From an uncultured Gemmata sp. (GTDB taxonomy: Bacteria; Planctomycetota; Planctomycetia; Gemmatales; Gemmataceae), in contig CALDUT010000012.1 of assembly GCA_937924775.1 (NCBI GenBank), positions 62,001 through 126,000 on the forward strand: DNA of 64,000 nt, written 5' to 3'. The notes beneath the pieces are model-generated. The model saw only the letters and a program-made list of their open reading frames with translations, made no database searches and was not told the DNA's origin. A program made the position numbers and the translations under genes. Positions 52,499 to 60,307 of this stretch are shown here, piece by piece. How positions within the stretch are numbered: position 1 is the first letter of the stretch; each line of letters begins with the position of its first letter.

Positions 52499-53722
52499 AT
52501 GACCCGACTGTTGCTGAGTTTCGCTTGCTTTCTGAGCATTACCACCGGGAGTGTCGCCGCCGATTGGCCACAATTTCTCGGCCCCCACCGCGACGGCCAC
52601 TCGTCCGAAACCCAACTGAACTGGAATTGGCCCCCCACCGGTCCGAAGGTGCTGTGGACGTTCAAGGCCGGCAGCGGCTGGGCGGGGCCCGCCGTCACAG
52701 GACAGCGACTGATCTTCTTCCACCGGGTGGGCGATGAGGAAATCGTGGCTTGTCTGGACCCGACCACCGGCCAGGAGCAGTGGAAATACCGCTACGCCAC
52801 GAACTACCAAGACGATTTCGGCTTCGACAACGGCCCCCGGGCCACCCCCACCATAGCCGGCCACACCGTCTACACGCTCGGGGCCGCCGGTGAGCTGACC
52901 GCGTTGGAATTGGCCACCGGCAAAAAGATTTGGGCACGAAATTTGCTCGTCGATTACAAAGCCCCCAAAGGCTTCTTCGGGGTCGCCTGCTCCCCTCTGG
53001 TCGTCGATGGCCAAGTCCTGGTCAACGTCGGAGCCACCGGGGCGGGCATTGTCGCCTTCGATAGCGCTACCGGCAAAGAACTCTGGAAATCCACCGACGA
53101 CGGCGCCAGTTACTCCTCACCCACCACCGCCACGCTCGACGGCCAAACAGTCGCGGTCTTCTTCACCCGCCGGGGGCTGCGGGTTCTTCATCCGGCCACA
53201 GGTCGCTCGCTTTACGACATCGAATGGAAGCCCCGCGACGTCAATAGCGTCCAGGCGGCCACCCCGTTGGTGTGGAAGGATGAAATTTTCCTGAGTGCCT
53301 CCTATGCCACTGGGGCGTTATTGGTGCGTGCCCAAAATGGGAAACTGACCGAAATTTGGTCCAACGACAAATCGCTCTCCAGTCAGTACACCACCGCGGT
53401 GCGGGTCGGGGAGTACCTCTATGGGACCGACGGCCGCTCGGACTACGGTAACGCGCAGATGCGATGTGTGGAGTGGAAAACCGGAAAGGTGAGGTGGAGC
53501 GAAGCGAAGTATGGTGTCGCTGCGGTCCTCGCGGTCGATGGCGGCATTCTGGCTCTCACCGAACACGGTGATTTGGTTCGCTTCGAGGCCTCCCCGGACG
53601 GCTACAAAGAGCGGGCCCGGGCCACGATTCTGGGCAAACCGACCCGGGCCATGCCGGCGCTGGCCGACGGCCGCCTGTTCGCCCGCGACGGAAAACAGTT
53701 GATCGCCATCAGTTTGAAATGA
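52499..53722 (+). CDS. Secreted PQQ-like beta-propeller protein
   Basis: The 407-residue protein has a signal peptide and an eight-bladed-type beta-propeller with the tryptophan-docking repeats of the PQQ/BamB class (WPQFLGPHRDG, GQEQWKYRYA, GKKIWARNLL, GKELWKSTDDG, GKVRWSEAKYG). It lacks the dehydrogenase residues, so it is an outer-membrane-assembly or generic binding propeller rather than an enzyme. CGGAG precedes ATG 52499. Its 3' end overlaps a strong hairpin. Confidence 0.9.
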   Translation: MTRLLLSFACFLSITTGSVAADWPQFLGPHRDGHSSETQLNWNWPPTGPKVLWTFKAGSGWAGPAVTGQRLIFFHRVGDEEIVACLDPTTGQEQWKYRYATNYQDDFGFDNGPRATPTIAGHTVYTLGAAGELTALELATGKKIWARNLLVDYKAPKGFFGVACSPLVVDGQVLVNVGATGAGIVAFDSATGKELWKSTDDGASYSSPTTATLDGQTVAVFFTRRGLRVLHPATGRSLYDIEWKPRDVNSVQAATPLVWKDEIFLSASYATGALLVRAQNGKLTEIWSNDKSLSSQYTTAVRVGEYLYGTDGRSDYGNAQMRCVEWKTGKVRWSEAKYGVAAVLAVDGGILALTEHGDLVRFEASPDGYKERARATILGKPTRAMPALADGRLFARDGKQLIAISLK

Positions 53723-53749
53723 AACGATGGCCACCGTTTCATTTCAAAC
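53712..53749. terminator. 15-bp hairpin at the end of the propeller gene
   Basis: GTTTGAAATGAAACG (53712-53726) and CGTTTCATTTCAAAC (53735-53749) are exact inverted repeats around an 8-base loop, and the stem includes the stop codon (53720-53722). A second hairpin, GGGTTCC/GGAACCC, follows at 53754-53776. Both lie between the convergent propeller and copper-protein genes. Confidence 0.75.
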
Positions 53750-53784
53750 GGGCGGGTTCCCAGGAGCCAGGAACCCGGCCACGG

Positions 53785-54183
53785 TCACTTCGCCGGGGTG
53801 CAAACAGCGGCACACTTGTTACAAGCGGCCGCGCACTTTTGGCACGTTTCATCAGAGCTTTTTTGGCATTCCACAGCGCATTGCCGGCAGACTTTCGCGC
53901 ACAACCGGCGAGCCTCGGCGATCAACTCCCGGTCGGAAGTGCCCTCCTCGACCGTGGCACACGCCAAACAGACCTGCTGGCACACCAGACACAGCGTGGC
54001 GCACTGCGTCCGGCCTTCTTTCTTACAGTCGGCCGCACAGGTCGCACACGCGGCCGCACACGCACGGCACGCCGCCACGCAGGCATCCTCGGCTTTCTTC
54101 TCCTGGGTCAGGGCCCGCGGGAAAGCCCCGCCCGCGGTGAATAACCCCACCACAACCGCAACAAACCCCACCCATCGGCGCAC
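53785..54183 (-). CDS. Secreted Cys-rich four-helix copper-storage-like protein (Csp type)
   Basis: The 132-residue protein has a signal-like N-terminal segment and then 20 cysteines in helical CxxC/CxxxC arrays (CVAACRACAAACATCAADC, CATLCLVCQQVCLAC, CAKVCRQCAVEC, CQKCAAACNKCAAVC). This matches Csp/four-helix-bundle copper storage proteins that hold many Cu(I) ions inside a helix bundle. Start GTG 54183 is used because GGGAGGG lies seven bases upstream. An ArsR-family regulator starts just upstream on the same strand, 23 bases away, so expression is probably metal controlled. Confidence 0.9.
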   Translation of the reverse strand: MRRWVGFVAVVVGLFTAGGAFPRALTQEKKAEDACVAACRACAAACATCAADCKKEGRTQCATLCLVCQQVCLACATVEEGTSDRELIAEARRLCAKVCRQCAVECQKSSDETCQKCAAACNKCAAVCTPAK

Positions 54184-54206
54184 GACAAACCCTCCCTTCG
54201 TTGGAA

Positions 54207-54611
54207 TTACGCCGAGGGGGAGGCGTCCGCACCCCCATGGCGCTGGTCGATTTCCTCCGTCAGACACCATCCGCGTTCCAGCAACACCGGCACGCAACGA
54301 TCGGCGATCCGGTACAACAGCCGGTTGCCCTCTCGGGTGGACGCGACAATGCCGCGGTCGGCCAGCCGTTGCAGTTGGTTGGACACAGCCTGCGGCTTCA
54401 GACCCAATTCCCCGGCCAAATCCCCGACACTGACCGCGCCGCCCCGGATCAGAGCATGGAGCAGCCGCAACCGGGTATCGTTGGCCAACACTTTAAATAG
54501 CGCTGCCAGTTTCTGGGCTTCGAGAAGGCCCAACAGGGGCCGCTGTGCAACCCCCGGCTTCACCGGACAGGGGGCTTTGACGATCGCAGATGGTGACAGC
54601 AACGGATTCAT
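54207..54611 (-). CDS. ArsR/SmtB-family metalloregulator
   Basis: The 134-residue protein has an N-terminal extension and a winged helix typical of ArsR/SmtB: LAALFKVLANDTRLRLLHALIRGGAVSVGDLAGELGLKPQAVSNQLQRLADRGIVASTREGNRLLYRIA. The classical ELCVCDL metal site is absent; Cys residues lie in the N-terminal tail and near the C-terminus (CVPVLLERGWCL), so the sensing site may be there. ATG 54611 has no ribosome site and abuts a palindrome, which could mean a leaderless message. It precedes the copper-protein gene and probably represses that operon. Confidence 0.9.
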   Translation of the reverse strand: MNPLLSPSAIVKAPCPVKPGVAQRPLLGLLEAQKLAALFKVLANDTRLRLLHALIRGGAVSVGDLAGELGLKPQAVSNQLQRLADRGIVASTREGNRLLYRIADRCVPVLLERGWCLTEEIDQRHGGADASPSA

Positions 54612-54641
54612 CAACAATTACACTACTTTGTGAAATAGTTG
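54612..54641. promoter_or_regulatory. 12-6-12 imperfect palindrome, probable ArsR operator
   Basis: CAACAATTACAC (54612-54623) and GTGAAATAGTTG (54630-54641) are inverted repeats with 10 of 12 matches around a 6-base centre. The element abuts the ATG of the ArsR gene and would cover its promoter. SmtB/ArsR operators are typically 12-bp arms with a short centre, so it fits self-control of the regulator and the copper protein. Confidence 0.65.
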
Positions 54642-54759
54642 ACGTCAAGAGCATCCGCGAGGTCGAACGCTTGGGCCTGAAAAGCGCCACCGCGAGCGCC
54701 CCGGGGCGTCGCGGCGGCGAGATTGTGTTTGGCCGGGGTTGGGGGGAGTGCGGACGGGG

Positions 54760-56049
54760 TTAGAGCAGTTCTTCGACTTTGTTGCGGTCGTCGAGAATGT
54801 GCATGGGCCGGCCGCTGCCGTTGGGGAAGGTGTAGGCCGGGTCGATCCCCATGGCATGGTAGATGGTCGCCAAGAGGTTCTGCACCTTGTAGGGTCGGTC
54901 TTTGGGGTATTCGCCTTTGGCGGAGCTACTGCCGATGGCTTGGCCCATTTTCAGTCCGCCGCCGGCGACCAGCGCGCTCATCACGGGGGCCCAGTGGTCG
55001 CGGCCGGCATCGGAATTGTTGATCTTGGGCGTGCGGCCAAATTCGCCCCACACCACCGTGACGACGTCATTGTCCATGCCACGATCATGTAGATCCTGGA
55101 TCAGGTTGGCAATGCCGCGGTCGAGGTGGGGCAGTTGCCGGCGCAGTTCCTTGAAGTTGCTACTGTGGGTATCCCAACCGCCGTAGCTGAGGGTGACACA
55201 GCCCACCCCGGCTTCGACCAGCCGCCGCGCGGTGAGGAATTGTTCAATACCGCGGTAGCGGTCGCGGGTTTTGGGGTCTTCGTGGCGCAGATCGAGGGCT
55301 TTGCGAACCACGCCGGAGGCAATCATGTCGAAGGCGCGGCCGGTGAAGGAATCCATGCCCTTCATGGTGCCGCTGGCGTCGATTTCGCGGCGGATGGTGT
55401 CGAATTTCGTCAGCAGGTCTTTGCGGTCGTCGAGGCGTTGGGCGGTGAGGCCGTTGGCCAGCCGCAGGTTTTCGAGGCCGGCGCCGCTGGGAGTGAACGG
55501 TCGATGGGCCACGCCGAGGTAGCCGGGTTCGGTCCCAGGACTGCCCCCCCCGCGCAGCGAGACGAACGGCGGCACATCGTTGGCTTCGCCACTGCGGAGT
55601 TTCGAGATGACCGAGCCGAACGAGGGATGCGCTGCGGTGCGGTTAACGTTCTCCGTGTAGCCCGTCATCACCAGGGAGTCGGAGTGTTCGTCCACCGAGA
55701 TGAGAGAGCGGACCACGGCGAGTTTATCCCACATCCGGGCTTGCAAAGGCATATGCTCGCAGATGTGTACCCCGGGGACATTCGTGGGAATCGGGCGGAA
55801 TTCGCCCCGGTATTCGGCGGGGGCGTCGGGTTTCAGGTCCCACATGTCCAGGTGCGACGGCCCCCCCGGCAGGAAGATCATGATCGCGGATTTGGTCGGA
55901 GTCGGCCGGAGGGCGTGGGGGTCTTGGGCGGCGCGGAGGCGGAGCATGTCGGCCAGAGTCAGACCCGCCCCGAAGGCCCCGATTTGTAGGAAGTTCCGAC
56001 GGCTGATACCGTCGCAGTAGCGTTGGCGTTGGCCCCAGAAGGTGAGCAT
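54760..56049 (-). CDS. DUF1501 family secreted protein (twin-arginine signal)
   Basis: The 429-residue protein begins with a twin-arginine signal (SRRNFLQIG) and has the DUF1501 blocks FLPGGPSHLDMWDLKPDAPAEYRGEF, RSLISVDEHSDSLVMTGY and VTLSYGGWDTHSSNFKELRRQLPHLDRGIANLIQDL and ends in a sulfatase-like region. The family is abundant in planctomycetes, is related to the alkaline phosphatase/sulfatase superfamily and is exported folded. Its exact reaction is not known. DUF1501 genes are often paired with DUF1549/DUF1553 genes; here it stands alone. GGAG precedes the start. Confidence 0.93.
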   Translation of the reverse strand: MLTFWGQRQRYCDGISRRNFLQIGAFGAGLTLADMLRLRAAQDPHALRPTPTKSAIMIFLPGGPSHLDMWDLKPDAPAEYRGEFRPIPTNVPGVHICEHMPLQARMWDKLAVVRSLISVDEHSDSLVMTGYTENVNRTAAHPSFGSVISKLRSGEANDVPPFVSLRGGGSPGTEPGYLGVAHRPFTPSGAGLENLRLANGLTAQRLDDRKDLLTKFDTIRREIDASGTMKGMDSFTGRAFDMIASGVVRKALDLRHEDPKTRDRYRGIEQFLTARRLVEAGVGCVTLSYGGWDTHSSNFKELRRQLPHLDRGIANLIQDLHDRGMDNDVVTVVWGEFGRTPKINNSDAGRDHWAPVMSALVAGGGLKMGQAIGSSSAKGEYPKDRPYKVQNLLATIYHAMGIDPAYTFPNGSGRPMHILDDRNKVEELL

Positions 56050-56298
56050 AACGGTACGCTCCGAAGGGAGGAAAGTTTGGGTGGGAAATACTGGCAGCGC
56101 TGAGAATCAATGCGGGGTTCGATCGTTGAAGCGATCTTAGCTCGATTCGCCCCCGGTCGCAATCGAAAAATGGAAAAGGGGGTCCGTCCTTGGTCCCCCG
56201 ATCCCCCGGCCGCGGCCGGGTGTCTCATCGTCGGGGGTTAGAATCGGTAAAATGGGTTACGGGAGCCGTTTCTGAAGACCTACCCCTGAGGGCTACTG

Positions 56299-57324
56299 GT
56301 GTCCGCTACTGATAAATTCACGGAATACCTGAATCAATTCGCGGCCGATCGCGTGGCGATGCTGGAGCAGTTGCGCAAGGTCGTTGTGGGCCAAAGTGAG
56401 GTGATCGAGCAAGTTCTGGCGGCCATTTTCACCCGCGGGCACTGCTTGCTTGTGGGGGTTCCGGGATTGGCGAAAACGCTGTTGGTCAGCTCGATGGCCC
56501 AGATTCTCAACGTCAGCTTCCGCCGCATCCAATTCACCCCAGACTTGATGCCCTCGGACATCACCGGCACCACGGTCCTGGAAGAAACCCCCAGCGGCCA
56601 ACGTGTCTTCCGGTTCATTCAAGGCCCGATCTTCGCCAATATCGTGCTAGCCGACGAAATCAACCGCACGCCACCCAAAACCCAAGCGGCGCTTTTGGAA
56701 GCCATGCAAGAACGGCAGGTCACCGCCGGTTCCGACACGATGAAGCTCCCTGAGCCGTTTTTCGTGATCGCCACGCAAAACCCCATCGAACAAGAAGGGA
56801 CCTATCCCCTGCCCGAAGCCCAACTCGACCGCTTCATGTTCAATGTGAAGGTCGATTATCCCTCCCTGGAAGACGAACAGCAGATTGTGATGATGAGTAC
56901 CCGCCCGGAGAGGGCCGAATTGACGAAAGTTCTCAGTGCGGAGCGGATTATTGCCTGGCAGAAATTGGTCAAGAAGGTGGAAGTGCCGAAGTTCGTCAAC
57001 GAATTCATCGTGCGGCTGGTGCGGGCCACGCGGCCCCGCGACCCCAGCGCCCCGGAGCTGATCAAACGGCTGGTCGATTGGGGGGCGGGTCCGCGGGCCG
57101 GAATCTTCCTGGCCCAGGCCGGGCAAGCCTTCGCCGCCATGGACGGACGGCCCAGCGTCGCCCTCGACGACATCAAAAAAGCCGCGATTCCCGTATTGCG
57201 TCACCGTGTCAGTGCCAACTTCCAAGCCCAGGCCGAAGGCCGCACCAGTGACGATATCGTCGCCGAGTTGCTCAAAATCATCAGCGAACCGGAACCGAAA
57301 AAATATGTGGAGCGACGCAGGTAA
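56299..57324 (+). CDS. MoxR-family AAA+ ATPase
   Basis: The 341-residue protein has the MoxR AAA+ motifs: Walker A GVPGLAKT (53-60), Walker B LADEINRTPPKTQAALLEAM, sensor 1 IATQNPIEQEGTYPLPEAQLDRF and arginine-finger region. MoxR ATPases are chaperone-like enzymes that assist assembly or activation of complexes and are usually coupled with a DUF58/VWA protein, as here. GTG 56299 is the likely start after CTGAGGG. The three genes from 56299 to 58867 look like one transcript. Confidence 0.95.
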   Translation: MSATDKFTEYLNQFAADRVAMLEQLRKVVVGQSEVIEQVLAAIFTRGHCLLVGVPGLAKTLLVSSMAQILNVSFRRIQFTPDLMPSDITGTTVLEETPSGQRVFRFIQGPIFANIVLADEINRTPPKTQAALLEAMQERQVTAGSDTMKLPEPFFVIATQNPIEQEGTYPLPEAQLDRFMFNVKVDYPSLEDEQQIVMMSTRPERAELTKVLSAERIIAWQKLVKKVEVPKFVNEFIVRLVRATRPRDPSAPELIKRLVDWGAGPRAGIFLAQAGQAFAAMDGRPSVALDDIKKAAIPVLRHRVSANFQAQAEGRTSDDIVAELLKIISEPEPKKYVERRR

Positions 57325-57406
57325 AACGTCTGTTGGAAGAAGGATCTGCCATACCAGTGGCGGATCGCTTGCGGAGAATCCGCACGGCCTGTGACGGTGA
57401 CTGGCG

Positions 57407-57862
57407 ATGTGGTATCGCGTCTTCAGTTTGAGTGAAAAGGAACCGGCTCCGGCGGAATTGGCCGAGCATCTGCACGCTCGCGGGCTGGCCGTGGAGCCCC
57501 ATTTCAAAGGCGATGATCTGGGCTGGACCGAAGGCGAATTGCGGCTGCCCACCGGCGCGCCGGTCCTCCTGGCCCGCTATCTGACCGACGAAGACGACCT
57601 GCGCGACGACCTCAACGCCCACGCCGCCGAACTCGAGACGCTCACCTACAGCCCGCACAGCCTGCCGCTGATGGAACGGGTGATCCAAACGCGGCAGCTA
57701 TTCACCCTCCGCCACCCGGTCGACATCCGCGACGAAGTCTTTGTCACCACACTCCTCGAGGAAGCCTGCCGCTATTTGGCGGCCACCACCGAGGGAGTGT
57801 ACCAGATCGATGGCCGCGGTTGGTTTGCGGCCAACGGTGAACTTCTCGTGCCGGAGTATTGA
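57407..57862 (+). CDS. Protein of unknown function between moxR and DUF58 genes
   Basis: The 151-residue protein (MWYRVFSLSEKEPAPAELAEHL at the start) has a two-part structure: an N-terminal alpha/beta part and a C-terminal helical part (LPLMERVIQTRQLFTLRH, LLEEACRYLAATTEGVYQIDGRGWF). No membrane segment or signal is seen. I do not recognise a family, but a protein at the same place occurs beside MoxR/DUF58 genes in related organisms. It is probably a small adaptor of the MoxR-DUF58 system; that is inference from position only. Confidence 0.75.
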   Translation: MWYRVFSLSEKEPAPAELAEHLHARGLAVEPHFKGDDLGWTEGELRLPTGAPVLLARYLTDEDDLRDDLNAHAAELETLTYSPHSLPLMERVIQTRQLFTLRHPVDIRDEVFVTTLLEEACRYLAATTEGVYQIDGRGWFAANGELLVPEY

Positions 57863-57889
57863 CGGCACGTTTTCTGAGAATCATTCCCT

Positions 57890-58867
57890 ATGGCCACCGC
57901 CGAGAAGTACCTTCGCCCGGAAGTGATTCGCCAGGTCGCCCGGCTCGACTTGCGGGCGAAGTTCATCGTGCAAGGCTTCCTCAGCGGCCTGCACGCCAGC
58001 CCCTACCATGGGTTTTCCGTCGAATTCTCGGAACACCGCAAGTACAACCCCGGCGACGACCTCAAGACCCTCGATTGGAAGGTGTATGCCCGCACAGGCA
58101 GGTATTTCGTCAAAAAATATCAGGCCGAGACGAACATGACGGGTTATCTCGTCATGGATTTATCGAAGTCGATGGATTGGAACGGTCCGGCCGCGGCCCG
58201 CCAGGCAGGGGTGAAGGTCGATTGGTCCACCCTCGGCGCCGCGGACGAGACGCTGACGAAATTCGACTACGCCATCTGCCTGGCCGCGGCCCTTGGTTAT
58301 CTGATGATCTACCAGCAAGACCCGGTCGGCCTGGTTGCCTTCGACACTCAACTGCGCACGGTGGTGGCGCCTAAGAGCAAGCGAACGCAATTGGGCACCA
58401 TTCTTTCGGTTCTGGCCAATCTTCGGCCCACCGGCGAAACAAACATCCCGGAGAGCCTGTTCCAGCTCGCCTCGATGATCAAAGGCAAAAGTCTGGTGAT
58501 GCTGTTCAGCGATTTGCTGCCCACCACCGACGATTGGAAGGCCGAAGCCGACGCCCTGATCCGCAGCCTCTACCGTTTGCGTTACGCCGGGCATGAAGTG
58601 ATTGTTTTTCACATCCTCGATGTCCTAGAAGCCAAGTTTCCGCTGAGCGGGTTGGTCGATTTTGAAGATGTCGAATCCCCCGAACACCAAGAGATCGACG
58701 CCCAAGGCATCCGCGACGACTATTTGGCGTTTGTGGAGGAATTCCGCGGCTACATCCGCCGTGAATGCGCCGCGGCCAACGTCGATTATGTGGGCATGGA
58801 CACCTCCGTCGGCTTCGATAAGGCCTTGCTGGAATACTTGGTGCAGCGGCAGCGGCGGTTCAGTTGA
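57890..58867 (+). CDS. DUF58 domain protein with VWA-like fold
   Basis: The 325-residue protein has the DUF58 signature (SVEFSEHRKYNPGDDLKTLDWKVYARTGRYFVKKYQAETN) and a VWA-like domain with the metal site DLSKSMDW and TGETNI and the acid SDLLPTTDDW. It lacks the usual two N-terminal membrane helices of BatA-type DUF58 proteins, so it may act in the cytoplasm. Partnered with MoxR, it is thought to hold a metal-dependent binding site for a client. It ends at 58867; a 238-bp gap follows. Confidence 0.92.
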   Translation: MATAEKYLRPEVIRQVARLDLRAKFIVQGFLSGLHASPYHGFSVEFSEHRKYNPGDDLKTLDWKVYARTGRYFVKKYQAETNMTGYLVMDLSKSMDWNGPAAARQAGVKVDWSTLGAADETLTKFDYAICLAAALGYLMIYQQDPVGLVAFDTQLRTVVAPKSKRTQLGTILSVLANLRPTGETNIPESLFQLASMIKGKSLVMLFSDLLPTTDDWKAEADALIRSLYRLRYAGHEVIVFHILDVLEAKFPLSGLVDFEDVESPEHQEIDAQGIRDDYLAFVEEFRGYIRRECAAANVDYVGMDTSVGFDKALLEYLVQRQRRFS

Positions 58868-59105
58868 GGCGATCGCGCTCCGTTTCGCGGCGGGCCCTGT
58901 GCGGGCGCAAGCGGGCCGCGGCCGTCTTGTTCGTTCGTCCCGTCCGCAGTTGGGGCCCATCATGCGGCCGGTAATACTTGGAGAAAATTGCGTAACATTG
59001 CCTCGCTGTGGCGTATTCGCGGACCTGTACAATACAGGAAATTGCCGTGGACGGGGGCTTCCACCGCTTGCATACTGAGGCCCATACCAATGGAGGGGGA
59101 ATGCG

Positions 59106-59975
59106 ATGCGGTTCTTCGCTTTCAGCCTGCTGGGTCTGCTGGTCGGGGCTTCGGTGTCGGCTCAACCCGGGCCGCGGCAACCCGATCGGGAGCCGGAACC
59201 CCTACCGCTGCCACCGCCGCTGGTTCAACCCCTGCCCCTGAAGGCCCCCAAGGCCGTGCCCCAACCCAGTGCCGAGGAAGTCGCGGCAATCAGTAAACTA
59301 TTACGCGACATGGCTTTAGAGAAAATGCCCGACCCACTTCTGAAAGCCCACGACGGCTGGGGCCAGCAGAAGGAATTCGCGGTCGGCCGCCTCCTGCTCC
59401 GCAATCCGCAACGGGTCCCGGATTTCCCCCGGGAGCTGTTCAACGATGGGTTGTGGCGGCGATTCACTGTCAGTCCACGGCAGCCGGAGAAGACCTTCGC
59501 TCTGGGCATCACCGATGTCGTCAAACCGGCCCCGGACACCATGCATCTGACGATCAACGTCGCCATGGACATCAACTTCAAGATGGAACAACAACTGTGG
59601 AAACGCGGGATCCGCTTGTACAGTGGCGAAACCCGCGGCCACTGCCAGGGCGCGGTGCAGCTGAAAGTCACCGTGGTTTCCAAAACTGTCCCCAAGCCAG
59701 GCTCGTTTTTCCCCGATGTTCTGCTGACCATCACCACCCACGAGGCCAAAATCTTCTACGACAAAATCGTGATCGACCACACCGCCGGCCTCGACGGCCA
59801 ACCGGCTCAGGCGATTGGCGAGCTGGTGGTGGATTTGATCAAAACGGTGAAGCCAGACCTCGAACGCCAACTGCTCGAAAAAGGCAACGCCGCGATTGTG
59901 AAAGCTGCGGGCACCAAGGAAGTGAAAGTGGAACTCGACAAACTCATGAAAACCGGAGTGGTGCCGAAAAAGTAA
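59106..59975 (+). CDS. Secreted protein of unknown function
   Basis: The 289-residue protein has a signal peptide ending SVSAQ, a Pro-rich stretch (about 24-55) and a compact domain with FTVSPRQPEKTFALGITDVVKPAPDTMHLTINVAMDINFKMEQQLWKRG (shown as landmark, spanning about 118-167), then beta-rich LKVTVVSKTVPKPGSFFPDVLLTITTHEAKIFYDKIVIDHT and an amphipathic C-terminal helix. The beta segments resemble a lipid-binding-type barrel, but no family is recognised. GGAGGGGG precedes ATG 59106. Confidence 0.72.
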   Translation: MRFFAFSLLGLLVGASVSAQPGPRQPDREPEPLPLPPPLVQPLPLKAPKAVPQPSAEEVAAISKLLRDMALEKMPDPLLKAHDGWGQQKEFAVGRLLLRNPQRVPDFPRELFNDGLWRRFTVSPRQPEKTFALGITDVVKPAPDTMHLTINVAMDINFKMEQQLWKRGIRLYSGETRGHCQGAVQLKVTVVSKTVPKPGSFFPDVLLTITTHEAKIFYDKIVIDHTAGLDGQPAQAIGELVVDLIKTVKPDLERQLLEKGNAAIVKAAGTKEVKVELDKLMKTGVVPKK

Positions 59976-60076
59976 CGCGGTTCGCGGCTCGGCCATGCCG
60001 GTTTTTTGCTCTTGCGTCACCGGTCGCGTCGTGTTCTAATCATGCTAGTGCGGCCATGAACAAGGAGGTTCCGGCC

Positions 60077-60301
60077 ATGATCGTGACCAATCCTTCAGCT
60101 CTGTTGACCGAAGCGCCGGCCATCGACATCTCCGAAGCCCGGTGGGCTATCGAGTATTTGTCATTGATGATCGACCAATTGGGCCCCGAATCCTCGGTCA
60201 GTCTGGTCCTGATGCAGGCCCGACGCGAGTTGAAAAGCCTCACAGAGAGTGCGGAGAACGTTCCACCGGTCGTTTGCGGGCCGATTCGCATCGCTGCCTG
60301 A
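60077..60301 (+). CDS. Small protein of 74 residues with an optimal ribosome site
   Basis: ATG 60077 is preceded by AAGGAGGTT, the best Shine-Dalgarno in the window, nine bases away. The 74-residue protein is rich in small and acidic residues (TNPSALLTEAPAIDISEARWAIEYLSLMIDQLGPESSVSLVLMQARRELKSLTES, landmark only) and is predicted to be largely helical and cytoplasmic. Its family is unknown. It ends at 60301, six bases before the convergent dehydrogenase gene ends. Confidence 0.75.
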   Translation: MIVTNPSALLTEAPAIDISEARWAIEYLSLMIDQLGPESSVSLVLMQARRELKSLTESAENVPPVVCGPIRIAA

Positions 60302-60307
60302 AACGGA

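Noticed and set aside
59453-60301. 282-residue open frame on the plus strand
   Set aside because: It overlaps the 59106 gene in another frame; only the part from 60077 has a ribosome site and was kept as a separate small gene.
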